Of a DNA stretch of 64,000 nt, positions 50,698 through 60,049 are shown piece after piece. Source of the stretch: CAWJMN01 sp963844055. GTDB lineage: Bacteria; Planctomycetota; Planctomycetia; Pirellulales; Pirellulaceae. The notes beneath the pieces are model-generated. The model was not told where the DNA came from. It was given only the letters and a program-made list of their open reading frames with translations, and did no database searches. The DNA is taken from assembly GCA_963844055.1 (NCBI GenBank), contig CAWJMN010000002.1:1798001-1862000 (forward strand). The letters run 5' to 3'. Numbering within the stretch: the stretch's first letter is position 1; each line of letters begins with the position of its first letter. The position numbers and the translations under genes are program-made.

Positions 50698-53600
50698 ATG
50701 TCGACTTTGCCAACCTCGGAGCTGCCATCGGATGGAGGGCAGGACTTGCAGCGGAACTTGCTGTTTGGACTGCTCGCCTGGCAGCTGGGATTTGTAAGTC
50801 GCGAAAAGCTGGTGGCGGGCTTTAGCGCTTGGCTGCGCGATCGATCCAAGTCGCTGGAAGGTTTGCTGCTGGAGCAGCAGACGATTTCGGTGGATCAGAA
50901 GGACTTGCTGCTGGGGCTGATGGCCAAGCACTTGGAGCTACATGGCAATTCGGTGGCGAACAGCTTGCAAGCGTTGAGCTCGATTGGATCGGTGGCGGAG
51001 GAGCTGGCTCAGCTTTCGGGTGGAGCGCTACAAGCGACGTTGGAATTTGTGGGTCGGTCTAAAGAAGACTCGGGCTCGCTAGAGACGATAACGCTACCCC
51101 CTGGTGGTCAAGCGTCTGGAGCAGCGTCCGGCAAAGGGGGCCGGCCCCGATACCGGATTGTGCGGTCGCATGCCAAAGGGGGCTTGGGAGAGGTCTTCAT
51201 TGCCTTTGATGCGGAACTGAACCGAGAGGTAGCGGTCAAAGAGATTCAAAAACGGTTTGCGGACCATGGAGAGAGTCGATCTCGCTTTCGGCAAGAAGCG
51301 GAGATTACGGGAAAGCTAGAGCACCCAGGGATCGTGCCCGTTTATGGGCTGGGGCAGTATCAGGATGGTCGGCCGTTTTACGCGATGCGATTCATTCGCG
51401 GCGATAGCCTGCAGCAGGCAATCGAAGCATTTCATCAGCGATTTCCAACAGGAAAAACGAAGCAAAACGCTGCGACGGATGAAGCGCTAGAACTTCGCAA
51501 GTTGCTACGGCGTTTCATCGATGTTTGTAACGCGATGGAATATGCCCATAGCCGAGGCGTTTTGCATCGCGACCTGAAGCCGGGCAACATCATCTTGGGA
51601 AAGTACGGCGAGACCTTGGTGGTGGACTGGGGACTGGCCAAGTTGCTGGGGCAGGCGGAGGGGAACGCGTTAACGAGCGAGCCGCTGCGACTGTCTGATG
51701 ACAGTGGCAGCTCTCCAACGGTTGTGGGGGCAGCGGTCGGGACGCCCGCCTTTATGAGTCCGGAGCAGGCGATGGGGGCAGTGGATCGGCTTGGCCCCGC
51801 GACGGACATCTATAGTTTGGGGGCCACGCTGTACCATCTTTTGGCAGGGCGGCCCCCGCTTAAAGAAAATACGGTGGCAGAAACGATTGCGAAGGTCCGC
51901 GAGGGGAAATTCGACTCGCCGCGAACGCATCGCCCCGAGGTTCCACGGGCGCTGGAGGCAATTTGCTTGAAGGCGATGGCGCTGGAGCCGAAGGATCGTT
52001 ATGCCTCGCCGATGGAGCTGAGTGAAGACCTAGAACGCTGGATGGGAGATGAGCCGATCCGCGCGAAGCGTGATTCTTGGCAGGAAGCGGCCACCCGGCT
52101 GATCCGGAGGAACCGAGCGTGGGCTTTGTCGGGGGTGTTGGCGATCTTTGTCGTTGCTGTGGTGGCTACGGTTTCCGCATTTGTGGTGGATGGAGAGCGC
52201 CAGAAGGCGGTTAATGCCAAGCTGGCGGAGGGGACGGAGCGGAAGAAGGCGGTTGATGCGACCCAAAAGGCTCAAGATGCGGAACGGGAAGAGCGCCATC
52301 AGCGGAGCTTGGCCGATCAGCGAACGGCCGAGGCTCAGCGAAATAGCTACATCGCCAATATTCGGTTAGCCAATGCGGCTTGGCAGGCGGGCGATGTGCG
52401 TGCAATGGAAGAGGCGCTGGAGCAATGTCTGCCTGTGGGTGATGGTCCCGACCTGCGTGGCTGGGAATGGAATTACTTTCAGAACCTGCGGGTGGGAAGT
52501 CTGCTGACGATGACAAACAAGTCATCCAGTGGATATTCGGTGGACATGCAAGCCGATGGTCGGCGAATGGTTATGGGGACAATGACCGGGGCCGAGATTT
52601 TGGATGTGGTCACCGGAAAGGTGATTCGCACGATTGTGGCGCACGAGGCGAAAGATTTCTCTCAGGTGGCGATTAGCCCCGATGGAAAGTGGGTGGCAAC
52701 AAATGTGGGGCAACAGCCGCTAAGGATTTGGGAGTTGGAAAGTGGAAAGCTGATGCACGAGTTCGTTTTGGATGAGCAGGGAGCCAGCCAATTGAGGTTT
52801 AGTCCTGACAACAAGTTAATTGCTGTCGGTGGCTTTAATCATGTCATCAATCTATGGAATGTTGAAACGGGCAAACGGGCCCTGCAACTGAATGGCCATG
52901 AGGGAATTATTCGAGGCCTGGCGTTCAATCCGGCCGGCAATCGTTTGGCCAGCGGTGATGATGCAAATTCGGCGAAGGTTTGGGATCTGGATGAAGGCAG
53001 GGAGCTTCATTCGTTTCGTTCGAGTGGTCCCAATATTGTGGCGGGAGTGAGAGCGACCTTCTTTGGCGTTTGCTTTAGCCCGGATGGCAATCGCCTAGCG
53101 ACTGCTTGCTCGAACCGATGGATCGAGGTGTTTGATATGACGAGCCCTCGGACCTTGATGGCCTGGACAGGGCATAGTGATCAGATTACCGGTGTGGTCT
53201 ATTTGCCGCAGCGTGAGACTGGCGATCATTTGGTTACTTGTAGTTTGGACCAAATGCTGTGTGAGTGGTCAGAACGAGACGGTACGTTGCAGCGCACGTT
53301 TCGAGGGCATTCTGCAGGCGTTTTTAGTATGGCGACCAGCAAGGATGGCAGGCGGATCGCCAGCGTCAGCTTGGATAAAATGACCAAGGTTTGGGATTCA
53401 GCGACGGAAGTCGATGCGTATGAGTGCCCTGCCTATGGCATCCTCAATGCGATGGATGTTTCCTCGGATAGTGGTCGAGTGGCGGTTGCGGGTAATGGAA
53501 CCTATTTGCTGGTGCTGAGCACTTTCAGTCGCGCGGGCTTGCAAATGCTCGTTCCGCTAAAGCAGACGTGGGGAATTTTATACGACTTGAAGTTTAGCCA

Positions 53601-54486
53601 AGATGGAAAGCGGATCCTGAGTTTTGGCTCGGACCATCCGGCAACGGTCTGGGACCTCGAGGCGGGAAAGCTACTTCGGCGGTTTGACCAAATCGATCGA
53701 CTGGGAGGGACCGATTTAAGTCCTGATGGCCAGCATGTGGCCCTGCAAGCCAATCAGTCAGCAGGGATCTTTCGCGTGGAGACGGGGGAGCAGGTTGTGG
53801 CGCTTGAAGGAGATGACTTTATCGCGAGGATGTCCTACTCTCCGGATGGAAAGACACTGGTCGGAGTCATGAAAGAGGGGATTGGCCTTTGGGATACGGA
53901 GACAGGCAAGCAGCGCAAGGTGATTTCGCATTTGGAATCCCAGTTTACGACAATGGCGACGCATTACGGTACGAATCGAATGGCCTGTGCCTATGCCAGT
54001 GGCATGATCTATTTGCTTGATATGAATGATGGATCGATTATTGCTACTTCATCTGGCCACTTGAAGACGATTATGTCGCTCTCTTTCAATCCCCAAGGGA
54101 ATCGCCTCGTCAGTGGTAGTCGCGATCAGCTGATCAAGATTTGGGATGTACCTTCGGGGCAACTGCTATGTACCCTTCGTGGCCATAAAGCCGACGTGAC
54201 ACAGGTGAAATTTGCCTCAGATGGGAAGCGGATGATTAGTATGGGCTGGGACAGTAAGGTGAAGATTTGGAATGGCGATCAGGAGAGCTCGAACGCGCAG
54301 CGTCGATTGGAAGAGGTTGCCTGTACCAGCCTGCAGTATTGGCGTCAGCGTACGCCTAACCCGGTCGAACTGCCGATTCGCATCGACCAAGATGTGCTAC
54401 TGGGGGAAGAGTCGCGACAGATTGCCAAACGAATCCTGCAAGAGTATCCGCTGCGACGGTATGAGTTTGACCTGCAGAAGAACTAG
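50698..54486 (+). CDS. Membrane-spanning Ser/Thr protein kinase with WD40 repeats
   Basis: I start at the ATG at 50698 (MSTLPTSELPSDG), giving 1262 residues. An alpha-helical N-terminal region (about 15-145) is typical of planctomycete kinases. The kinase domain (about 152-445) has the Gly loop HAKGGLGEVF, AVKEI, the catalytic HRDLKPGNIIL with Asp292, DWG in place of DFG (310-312) and GTPAFMSPEQAMG. A single membrane helix (about 474-497) and a Lys/Glu/Ala-rich coiled coil follow. A WD40 propeller of a dozen or so blades (about 590-1190), with blades such as LINLWNVETGKRALQLNGHE, ends the protein. It probably senses something outside or in the periplasm and phosphorylates targets inside. Confidence 0.93.
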   Translation: MSTLPTSELPSDGGQDLQRNLLFGLLAWQLGFVSREKLVAGFSAWLRDRSKSLEGLLLEQQTISVDQKDLLLGLMAKHLELHGNSVANSLQALSSIGSVAEELAQLSGGALQATLEFVGRSKEDSGSLETITLPPGGQASGAASGKGGRPRYRIVRSHAKGGLGEVFIAFDAELNREVAVKEIQKRFADHGESRSRFRQEAEITGKLEHPGIVPVYGLGQYQDGRPFYAMRFIRGDSLQQAIEAFHQRFPTGKTKQNAATDEALELRKLLRRFIDVCNAMEYAHSRGVLHRDLKPGNIILGKYGETLVVDWGLAKLLGQAEGNALTSEPLRLSDDSGSSPTVVGAAVGTPAFMSPEQAMGAVDRLGPATDIYSLGATLYHLLAGRPPLKENTVAETIAKVREGKFDSPRTHRPEVPRALEAICLKAMALEPKDRYASPMELSEDLERWMGDEPIRAKRDSWQEAATRLIRRNRAWALSGVLAIFVVAVVATVSAFVVDGERQKAVNAKLAEGTERKKAVDATQKAQDAEREERHQRSLADQRTAEAQRNSYIANIRLANAAWQAGDVRAMEEALEQCLPVGDGPDLRGWEWNYFQNLRVGSLLTMTNKSSSGYSVDMQADGRRMVMGTMTGAEILDVVTGKVIRTIVAHEAKDFSQVAISPDGKWVATNVGQQPLRIWELESGKLMHEFVLDEQGASQLRFSPDNKLIAVGGFNHVINLWNVETGKRALQLNGHEGIIRGLAFNPAGNRLASGDDANSAKVWDLDEGRELHSFRSSGPNIVAGVRATFFGVCFSPDGNRLATACSNRWIEVFDMTSPRTLMAWTGHSDQITGVVYLPQRETGDHLVTCSLDQMLCEWSERDGTLQRTFRGHSAGVFSMATSKDGRRIASVSLDKMTKVWDSATEVDAYECPAYGILNAMDVSSDSGRVAVAGNGTYLLVLSTFSRAGLQMLVPLKQTWGILYDLKFSQDGKRILSFGSDHPATVWDLEAGKLLRRFDQIDRLGGTDLSPDGQHVALQANQSAGIFRVETGEQVVALEGDDFIARMSYSPDGKTLVGVMKEGIGLWDTETGKQRKVISHLESQFTTMATHYGTNRMACAYASGMIYLLDMNDGSIIATSSGHLKTIMSLSFNPQGNRLVSGSRDQLIKIWDVPSGQLLCTLRGHKADVTQVKFASDGKRMISMGWDSKVKIWNGDQESSNAQRRLEEVACTSLQYWRQRTPNPVELPIRIDQDVLLGEESRQIAKRILQEYPLRRYEFDLQKN

Positions 54487-56483
54487 GTCTCGCCGTTGCC
54501 GAGGCCCATACGATTGAACCACTTGCTGCCGGCGTTCTTCTTGGCGTTCTTGTCGCCAGGAGCACTGCCGCCATTGGAGCTCGCCTGCGCGATTTGCGTA
54601 CGCTCTTCTTCAAACTTGGCAATGCGATCTTCGAGTTCGAGGCGGTCACGAGCGACCTTGGCCCGTTCGAGAGAGATGTCGACTTCGGCCTTGCGCAATT
54701 GTTCGCGCAGGTTTTCTTGGAGCGATTTGAGGTTCTCTCGCTCTAACGTGATCAGTTCATCGGTGTCGAGCATGCCGGCAATGGCGGAAGCACCGACGGC
54801 ATACTGGCCGATGTTGTCGCTTTGGTTTTCCAGCAGACGGCGGAGTTCGATGACCTCGGTCTGCATCTCGGCAATGGCTTTGTCTTTTTCCGCGATGAGT
54901 TTGTCGGTGGCGCGAATGACTTCTTCAATGCGAAGGCGTTCCGCCGCTTGCTCGGGCGTGGCTTGCTCGGAGTCTTGCTCGAGCTGGGCCATGAGCAGCT
55001 TCTTTTGCGTCTCCCAGTCCATCCCCTTGGACCAATTCGCGGCGTTGGCCGGCGCGGGTGTGGGAGTAGGCTCGGGACGCTGGGCTTGCTGCTGGAGCGT
55101 TTGGTTTTTGGTTTTGAGGTCGCGGACATCTTGCATCGCCATTTCGAGGCGGCGACGTAGGTCAGCGATTTCTTGTTGGTCGGCCTCGCTGGGGCCCGCG
55201 GCTACTGCTGGGGTGGCGGCGCTGGCGGCTGCTTCCGCTTGGGCCTGGGCGTGAGCTTGGCGAAGGGACTCTAGCTGTTGCTGTAGTTCTTTGCGCTCAC
55301 GATCCCATTCCACAGCCTGTTCGGCGGCCAGGGAGGCCTGCTTTCGGCGTTTGGCTTGGAGGGCCTCGATTTCATCGGTGAGGCGAGTGATTTCGGCCGT
55401 TTGTTCGGCCGCGTGTTTGGCGTGTTCGGCTAAGGCAAGTTCAACGTTGACCTTGGCCTGATTATCGACCTGATTGGTCGCCAGCGCTTCGGAGCGAGCC
55501 ACTTCTGCCGCGAATTTGGCGGCGGTTAGCTCGGCTTGCAGGGCTTGGTTGGCGGCCTGAGACTGTTCGATTTGGACGCGCAGTCGGGCGAGCTCTTCCT
55601 GGAGGCGAAGATGTTCTTCGTCACGCTGGGTTAGCTGGTCTTGGCAGCGGTCGAGTTGCCGGGTGGATTGGCTGAGTTGGTTTTGTGCTTCGAGCAGGCG
55701 ATCGGTCAACTCGGAGAGTTGGCGGCTGAGGTCGAGCGTGTCGGACTGCTGGACTGCTTGGCAATGTGCGTCGTGCAGTTCCCGCTCTTTGGCGAGGGCC
55801 TGCTTTTGTGCACGAAGAGCGCGGGCCACTTCGCGGCGTTGGCGAAGGAGTCGTTCTTCCTCAGCTTGGAAATGGGCCTGGCGAGCCAGAAGTCCTTCGT
55901 GCTCGGTGACGAGTGAGGCTCGCGTGGTTCGAACGGCCTCTTCTTGGTCGAGCAAGGATTGCTGGCGTGCTTGCAATTCTCGCTGGATCTCGGCCTGGCG
56001 AGCGGCTTCGGCGGCTTGGCGTGATTCTTCGGCCGCGAGGCGAGCTTCGACCTCAGCCCGGGCCTTTTGCTCGCTTTGCAATTTGGCGAGCTCTTGGCTG
56101 AACGAGTCCAGCATCTGTTGATGCTGTTGGGCCAGGGCCTGCTGCTGCGCGGAGCTGGCGGCCTGTTGCTGGAGGACTTGGTTCGCCATGGCGGAGAGTT
56201 CCGCTTGGCGTGTTTCCAGTTCGTGCTGCAGCTCGGTGGTAGCCTGGGACTCGACCGAGTGACGAGCGGTTTGGTCGACGAGGTCGGTCTCGTAGTGAAC
56301 GAGTTGGCTTTGGATTTTGGTCAGCTGATCGGCAAGACGCTGTTCGAGGGAGTGGATTTCCGACTGTTTGGTGGTGAGAAGTTGGCGCGCACGCTCACGC
56401 TGTTGGTCCAAGTGGTTGGCAAATTCCGTTTGCCAATCCAGGCCCTTCGCGTCGAATGCGTTGGAAATCTCACCCGTGGACAT
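54483..56483 (-). CDS. Long coiled-coil protein of unknown function
   Basis: I start at the ATG at 56483 (MSTGEISNAFDAKGLDWQTE), with AAGGA about 10 bases upstream, for 666 residues. From about residue 30 to 420 it is an uninterrupted Gln/Ala/Glu/Leu-rich heptad pattern, for example LEQRLADQLTKIQSQLVHYE and RQAEIQRELQARQQSLLDQE. A polar Pro/Ala linker (about 440-510) and a second coiled coil (520-650) follow. It resembles cytoskeletal or chromosome-associated coiled coils, but I recognise no family. There is no signal peptide. Its stop codon shares the palindrome CTAG (54483-54486) with the stop of the convergent kinase gene. Confidence 0.82.
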   Translation of the reverse strand: MSTGEISNAFDAKGLDWQTEFANHLDQQRERARQLLTTKQSEIHSLEQRLADQLTKIQSQLVHYETDLVDQTARHSVESQATTELQHELETRQAELSAMANQVLQQQAASSAQQQALAQQHQQMLDSFSQELAKLQSEQKARAEVEARLAAEESRQAAEAARQAEIQRELQARQQSLLDQEEAVRTTRASLVTEHEGLLARQAHFQAEEERLLRQRREVARALRAQKQALAKERELHDAHCQAVQQSDTLDLSRQLSELTDRLLEAQNQLSQSTRQLDRCQDQLTQRDEEHLRLQEELARLRVQIEQSQAANQALQAELTAAKFAAEVARSEALATNQVDNQAKVNVELALAEHAKHAAEQTAEITRLTDEIEALQAKRRKQASLAAEQAVEWDRERKELQQQLESLRQAHAQAQAEAAASAATPAVAAGPSEADQQEIADLRRRLEMAMQDVRDLKTKNQTLQQQAQRPEPTPTPAPANAANWSKGMDWETQKKLLMAQLEQDSEQATPEQAAERLRIEEVIRATDKLIAEKDKAIAEMQTEVIELRRLLENQSDNIGQYAVGASAIAGMLDTDELITLERENLKSLQENLREQLRKAEVDISLERAKVARDRLELEDRIAKFEEERTQIAQASSNGGSAPGDKNAKKNAGSKWFNRMGLGNGET

Positions 56484-56736
56484 GCGTAACCAATCCTTAG
56501 AGCTGCTTGGGGAAACGCTCCTGCCTAACGCATCGACCAACACCCGCTTGGTGGCCAGCGCAGACTTTGTCCCCAGCGAGCCGAACCCCGTTCTTCAAAA
56601 AGAATGGGAAGCTGCTACTGGATCTATAGGTCACGGGAAGAGCACACGCAAATGGCCATGCATGGCCTTTGGTAAACCGCCCCTCGCTTGCCGTGTCTGT
56701 GCGGGCTGTAGGGGATGTAGCGAAATTGCGCCCGGA

Positions 56737-57171
56737 CTAATCGGAGGTGGGGCTGACCCGGGTGCGCAGGGATTCGGCGATTTCGGCCGGGATCTCGATG
56801 GCCCGCATGGGATTACCTGGAATGGTGAGGCAGCAGGCGATTTTGAGGTGCCCCTTGGCGACCGGAGTGGAGTCGCGCCAGATTTCCATCTTCATGTCCA
56901 GGACGCTGGCCCGAACCCGGTTTACCCATAGGCGGACCTCCAATTGGTCGCCAAAGCTGGCTGCCGCCAGGAATTGCAAATGGGCGTCGATCCGGGGCCA
57001 GCCGAGAAATCCGCCATCTTCTCGTTGCCACATGATGGGGAGATTGAGCGAGCGGAAAAATGCGTGCTCAGCTTCTTCAAGGTAGCGAAAGTAATTGGAG
57101 AAGTGGACGATTTGCGCAGTGTCAGTCTCGTAGAAGAGGACTTGCCGCGGATAGACGAACGGGGTTTTCAT
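56737..57171 (-). CDS. Acyl-CoA thioesterase of the YbgC/4-hydroxybenzoyl-CoA family
   Basis: The 144-residue protein is a single hot-dog domain. The motif VLFYETDTAQIVHFSNYFRY with the following LEEAEHAFF is the YbgC/FadM signature; the Asp of YETDTAQ is the catalytic acid position (canonical DTDAGGVVYHANY). It should cleave an acyl-CoA in the cytoplasm. Its acyl group is unknown. It is 67 bases downstream of the DUF1559 gene on the same strand and could be the last gene of the ModE-like/TiaS-like set. Confidence 0.85.
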   Translation of the reverse strand: MKTPFVYPRQVLFYETDTAQIVHFSNYFRYLEEAEHAFFRSLNLPIMWQREDGGFLGWPRIDAHLQFLAAASFGDQLEVRLWVNRVRASVLDMKMEIWRDSTPVAKGHLKIACCLTIPGNPMRAIEIPAEIAESLRTRVSPTSD

Positions 57172-57238
57172 GGTCCCGTATTATTGTCGAACGGCAAGTG
57201 CCTGGGCAGGCCTCCCTAACCCGGGAGGCGATTTTGGG

Positions 57239-58198
57239 CTATTCCTCGGCAGTGACAACTTCGCCCCCTGCCCTCGTTCCCATGGCGCGGAAGACGGCAA
57301 AGTTGATGCTGTTGGAGATAAAGCGTGTGGAAGCATCGGCCAGCGCGATGTTGACGCCGTTGGGGTGCCCGCTTCCCATGGCGGAGACGCGATTGCTTTC
57401 GGCGGCCGCATTGACGGTGCCACCGGTGGGATGCTTGTAGTTAGGGGCGACAAGGGTCGAAAGCGTGACGTCGCCTAGGCCTGCGAGGCCTGAAGAAGGA
57501 GCCCAGCAGCCCCACTCGGCCATTTTGGTGAAGGCGGTTCCGGCGGCTTGATCGTATTTGAAATCGTAGTGAAAGCGCTCGCCAAAAAGGATCGTCGAGC
57601 TGGTGCCATCGAGGGCGCTATGCATGCCGGTGTCGCTATTGAGATAGAACATGCCATCATTGGTCGCTGCGGTTGAATTGTAAGACTGAGTTCCTGCGCA
57701 GCCGCCGTAGCTAGTGAGGGCAAAGCGATCGCCAGAAGGATTGAAGTTGGGAAAGGTCGTAATGATCTTGTTGCTGACTACATCGGAGGGGCAAAGCAGA
57801 ATTGGGATGATGGTGGCAGCGCGGCCCGAGGGGACATTCGTGCGCGGATCATTGTAGTCCCAGGCGTTGGCTAGGTTGGATTGCTCCATCTGAGGAAGGA
57901 GCTGAACGTAGAGCGAGACCGAGCGAAACTTTGGCGGGTTTTGCTGGCCGGCTGGTGTGTTCCAGTTCAAGAGTCCTGAGGGGAAGATGCGCAGGGTGTC
58001 ATGGTAGTTGTGCGAGGCGAGCGCCAGCTGGCGCATGTTGTTTAAGCAGCTGGACCGACGGGCAGCTTCGCGGGCCATCTGTACGGCCGGCAGAAGCAGC
58101 GCGACCAAGATGCCGATAATCGCAATCACGACCAGGAGTTCGACGAGGGTAAACGCGGGCCGGCGTATGGCGGACGGAGTCAGGGTATAGCTTTTCAT
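57239..58198 (-). CDS. DUF1559 prepilin-type protein
   Basis: The 319-residue protein begins with a type IV prepilin signal: RRPAFTLVELLVVIAIIGIL, cleaved between Ala and Phe with Glu at position 5 of the mature protein. The N-terminal helix is followed by LLPAVQMAREAARRSSCLNN, the DUF1559 hallmark, and a long C-terminal domain ending with FAVFRAMGTRAGGEVV; GVNIALADASTRFISNSINF is also typical. These pseudopilins are the most expanded family in planctomycetes. Its ATG overlaps the stop of the TiaS-like gene by ATGA, so translation is coupled. Confidence 0.95.
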   Translation of the reverse strand: MKSYTLTPSAIRRPAFTLVELLVVIAIIGILVALLLPAVQMAREAARRSSCLNNMRQLALASHNYHDTLRIFPSGLLNWNTPAGQQNPPKFRSVSLYVQLLPQMEQSNLANAWDYNDPRTNVPSGRAATIIPILLCPSDVVSNKIITTFPNFNPSGDRFALTSYGGCAGTQSYNSTAATNDGMFYLNSDTGMHSALDGTSSTILFGERFHYDFKYDQAAGTAFTKMAEWGCWAPSSGLAGLGDVTLSTLVAPNYKHPTGGTVNAAAESNRVSAMGSGHPNGVNIALADASTRFISNSINFAVFRAMGTRAGGEVVTAEE

Positions 58199-58920
58199 AG
58201 GAGTTTTAGAGCGCGCCAGGAGGGAGAAGTGCTATCGGCGCACGGAGGGATGGGTTCAACGAACAGGATGAATTGGTTCGAACGCAGGTTGGGCCGAAGC
58301 TTCTTGCCGACGTTGACCAGTCCTTCCGTAACGGGCTGTTGTTCCGGCCAGGTTTTGACCGCTACGCCCGCAAGATCGAGGGCGGCCAATGATTGCCACC
58401 CGGAGGGCTCTTCAGTTTCATTACCACGCTGTACGACTCGGCCATCATTGCCAATCATGGCTAGGCCGACGGCGGCTAAGGAACCAATGATGCCCCCATT
58501 TGTGCCGCCGAGCCCTTTAAGGAAGACGCCGGCACTGGTTGCTACGGCGCGGGCCTCATCCTGTGTGACGATCTGCTGTTGGCAGCGGTGAGCAAAGTCG
58601 ACCAGGGCTTGAATGGGTGTTGGCGTGGCATAGGGTACGACGCACAGGCCAGGATCACTGCCTGGAATGAATTCGCGGAGCATGATCTGTTCAAACCGGT
58701 CGCGAAGGTCTTCCCAGGTTTGTGTGCCGGTGGCTTGCATGACGATGGAGGCACTGCCGTTCTTGCTGGTGTACGGAATGCGAGCATCGTTTAAGAGCTG
58801 ATGGCGCACAATCCAGCGACAGCGGAAGGAATCACGAACCTCTTCTACCATCTGTTTGGCCAGCTGGTTGGTGCCTCGGCTATCGAGGGTGTCGGTGTCG
58901 TCGATGCCTACGAGGATCAT
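58195..58920 (-). CDS. TiaS-like IDDTD protein
   Basis: The 241-residue protein starts MILVGIDDTDTLDSRGTNQL, which carries the IDDTD motif (6-10) used for ATP and Mg binding in the archaeal tRNA(Ile2) agmatinylcytidine synthetase TiaS. The later SGVFLKGLGGTNGGIIGSLA and VGLAMIGNDGRVVQRGNETE segments fit the catalytic core of that family. The C-terminal OB and zinc-ribbon parts of archaeal TiaS are missing, so a tRNA role is doubtful; bacteria use TilS for that job. An ATP-dependent activating or ligating enzyme for another substrate is likely. It is tied by ATGA overlaps to the membrane gene before and the DUF1559 gene after. Confidence 0.75.
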   Translation of the reverse strand: MILVGIDDTDTLDSRGTNQLAKQMVEEVRDSFRCRWIVRHQLLNDARIPYTSKNGSASIVMQATGTQTWEDLRDRFEQIMLREFIPGSDPGLCVVPYATPTPIQALVDFAHRCQQQIVTQDEARAVATSAGVFLKGLGGTNGGIIGSLAAVGLAMIGNDGRVVQRGNETEEPSGWQSLAALDLAGVAVKTWPEQQPVTEGLVNVGKKLRPNLRSNQFILFVEPIPPCADSTSPSWRALKLL

Positions 58921-59537
58921 GGCTTTGTTTTGGACAAGGTTTCTGATGGATTACCAAACATCCGAAAGAAGATCAGGCCGCTAACAATGCCTGCGCCGAG
59001 GCCAAATAGTGCATAGGTGAGGGGGGCATAGCTAAGCCATTCTTTCAGGGGCACCATACCTAGTGGACCGATCATTGCCCGCTTTCCACCCCAGCGAATC
59101 GCGAAGGCAAGTGAATTGGTAAGCAGGCCTGCCAACGCAAACCGAGCATAAGTGTTGACGCCGGGCTTGGCCTGCCAAAGGAACAGATCGAGCACGGTAC
59201 CAAAGAGGATGAGGCTGGCTGTGGAGCCACTGCCGGGCAGACTTAAATTGGTTAAGGATTTTAGCGCGAATAGCGTAGCCACCGCGGTGCAGCTAATGGC
59301 TAGACCGCTGAAACGCCTGGGAACGAGAGCCAAGCCAAGGGCGATTGGTAAAGTCCCTTTGAGGATTGCATGGCCGGGTATCTTTAGGTTGAGGTCGATC
59401 AGCACCACCATCAGCGTGGCAGTGACGCCGCAACTGACCAGGAGGAGAGCATCCATCCACAGCGCGCGAGAACCTGCCAGGCGACTGGCACGTCGCAGTT
59501 GGGCATGGTCCAGCCAAGGAGCTGAAGCAGTGGACAT
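58917..59537 (-). CDS. Six-helix membrane protein in the TiaS-like operon
   Basis: The 206-residue protein has six hydrophobic helices, including ALWMDALLLVSCGVTATLMV, HAILKGTLPIALGLALVP, STASLILFGTVLDLFLW and LTYALFGLGAGIVSGLIFF. Size and the KGTLPIALGLALVPRR phrase recall substrate-binding (S) components of ECF-type importers, but no ATPase or T component is nearby and the resemblance is only general. Its stop overlaps the start of the TiaS-like gene (ATGA at 58917-58920), so both are made together. The start ATG has a GAGGGGGAAA stretch just upstream. Confidence 0.7.
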   Translation of the reverse strand: MSTASAPWLDHAQLRRASRLAGSRALWMDALLLVSCGVTATLMVVLIDLNLKIPGHAILKGTLPIALGLALVPRRFSGLAISCTAVATLFALKSLTNLSLPGSGSTASLILFGTVLDLFLWQAKPGVNTYARFALAGLLTNSLAFAIRWGGKRAMIGPLGMVPLKEWLSYAPLTYALFGLGAGIVSGLIFFRMFGNPSETLSKTKP

Positions 59538-59638
59538 GGATGGTTTCCCCCTCTCGCAAATTGCACGGAAAAGCTAATGGTAAAAGTTTACCATTTGATG
59601 CCCCGACGACGCAACGTGCAGGAAGCCCGAACTGGGGC

Positions 59639-60049
59639 CTAGCGAGCCCGTTTTTTGGGGGCGGTGGCTGGTGAGGAGGTTGGAGAAATGGCCGAAAAGT
59701 GGGAATCGGCCATCTGCAGCAGCTCTTTGCGTAGATTCAGGAATTCCTGCACTAGCTGCTGCCCCAGCGGGGTGAGGGAGCTACGGCGGGGTCCGCGACC
59801 GCCTACCTGGGCATCGACGAGCTTTTGGCCGAGCCCCTTTTCGGACTTTTTGATTTTATCCCAGACGAACCGATAGCTTTTGCCGATGGCTACGGCCGCA
59901 TCCTTGATGGAGCCGGACTTTTCGATGGCCTGCAGGATCTGGCACATTCCGGAGCAGAAGACGTGCTCTCCGCCGAACTCGAGCCAGAGCTTCAGCCGTG
60001 GGCGACATTGGCTGGCGAGGGGGCTTTTGGAGGTGCGCGAAGTCGTCAT
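59639..60049 (-). CDS. ModE-like winged-helix regulator without effector domain
   Basis: I start at the ATG at 60049 (MTTSRTSKSPL), giving 136 residues; the frame is open to 60190, but the extra part is not protein-like. The domain has the N-terminal ModE pattern: LKLWLEFGGEHVFCSGMCQI, ILQAIEKSGSIKDAAVAIGK, SYRFVWDKIKK, then GGRGPRRSSLTPLGQQLVQE. ModE controls molybdate transport and molybdoenzymes, but this protein has no molybdate-binding (MOP) domain, so the signal is unknown. It lies 101 bases upstream of the membrane gene and is probably its regulator. It is divergent from ychF, whose start is 290 bases away. Confidence 0.82.
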   Translation of the reverse strand: MTTSRTSKSPLASQCRPRLKLWLEFGGEHVFCSGMCQILQAIEKSGSIKDAAVAIGKSYRFVWDKIKKSEKGLGQKLVDAQVGGRGPRRSSLTPLGQQLVQEFLNLRKELLQMADSHFSAISPTSSPATAPKKRAR

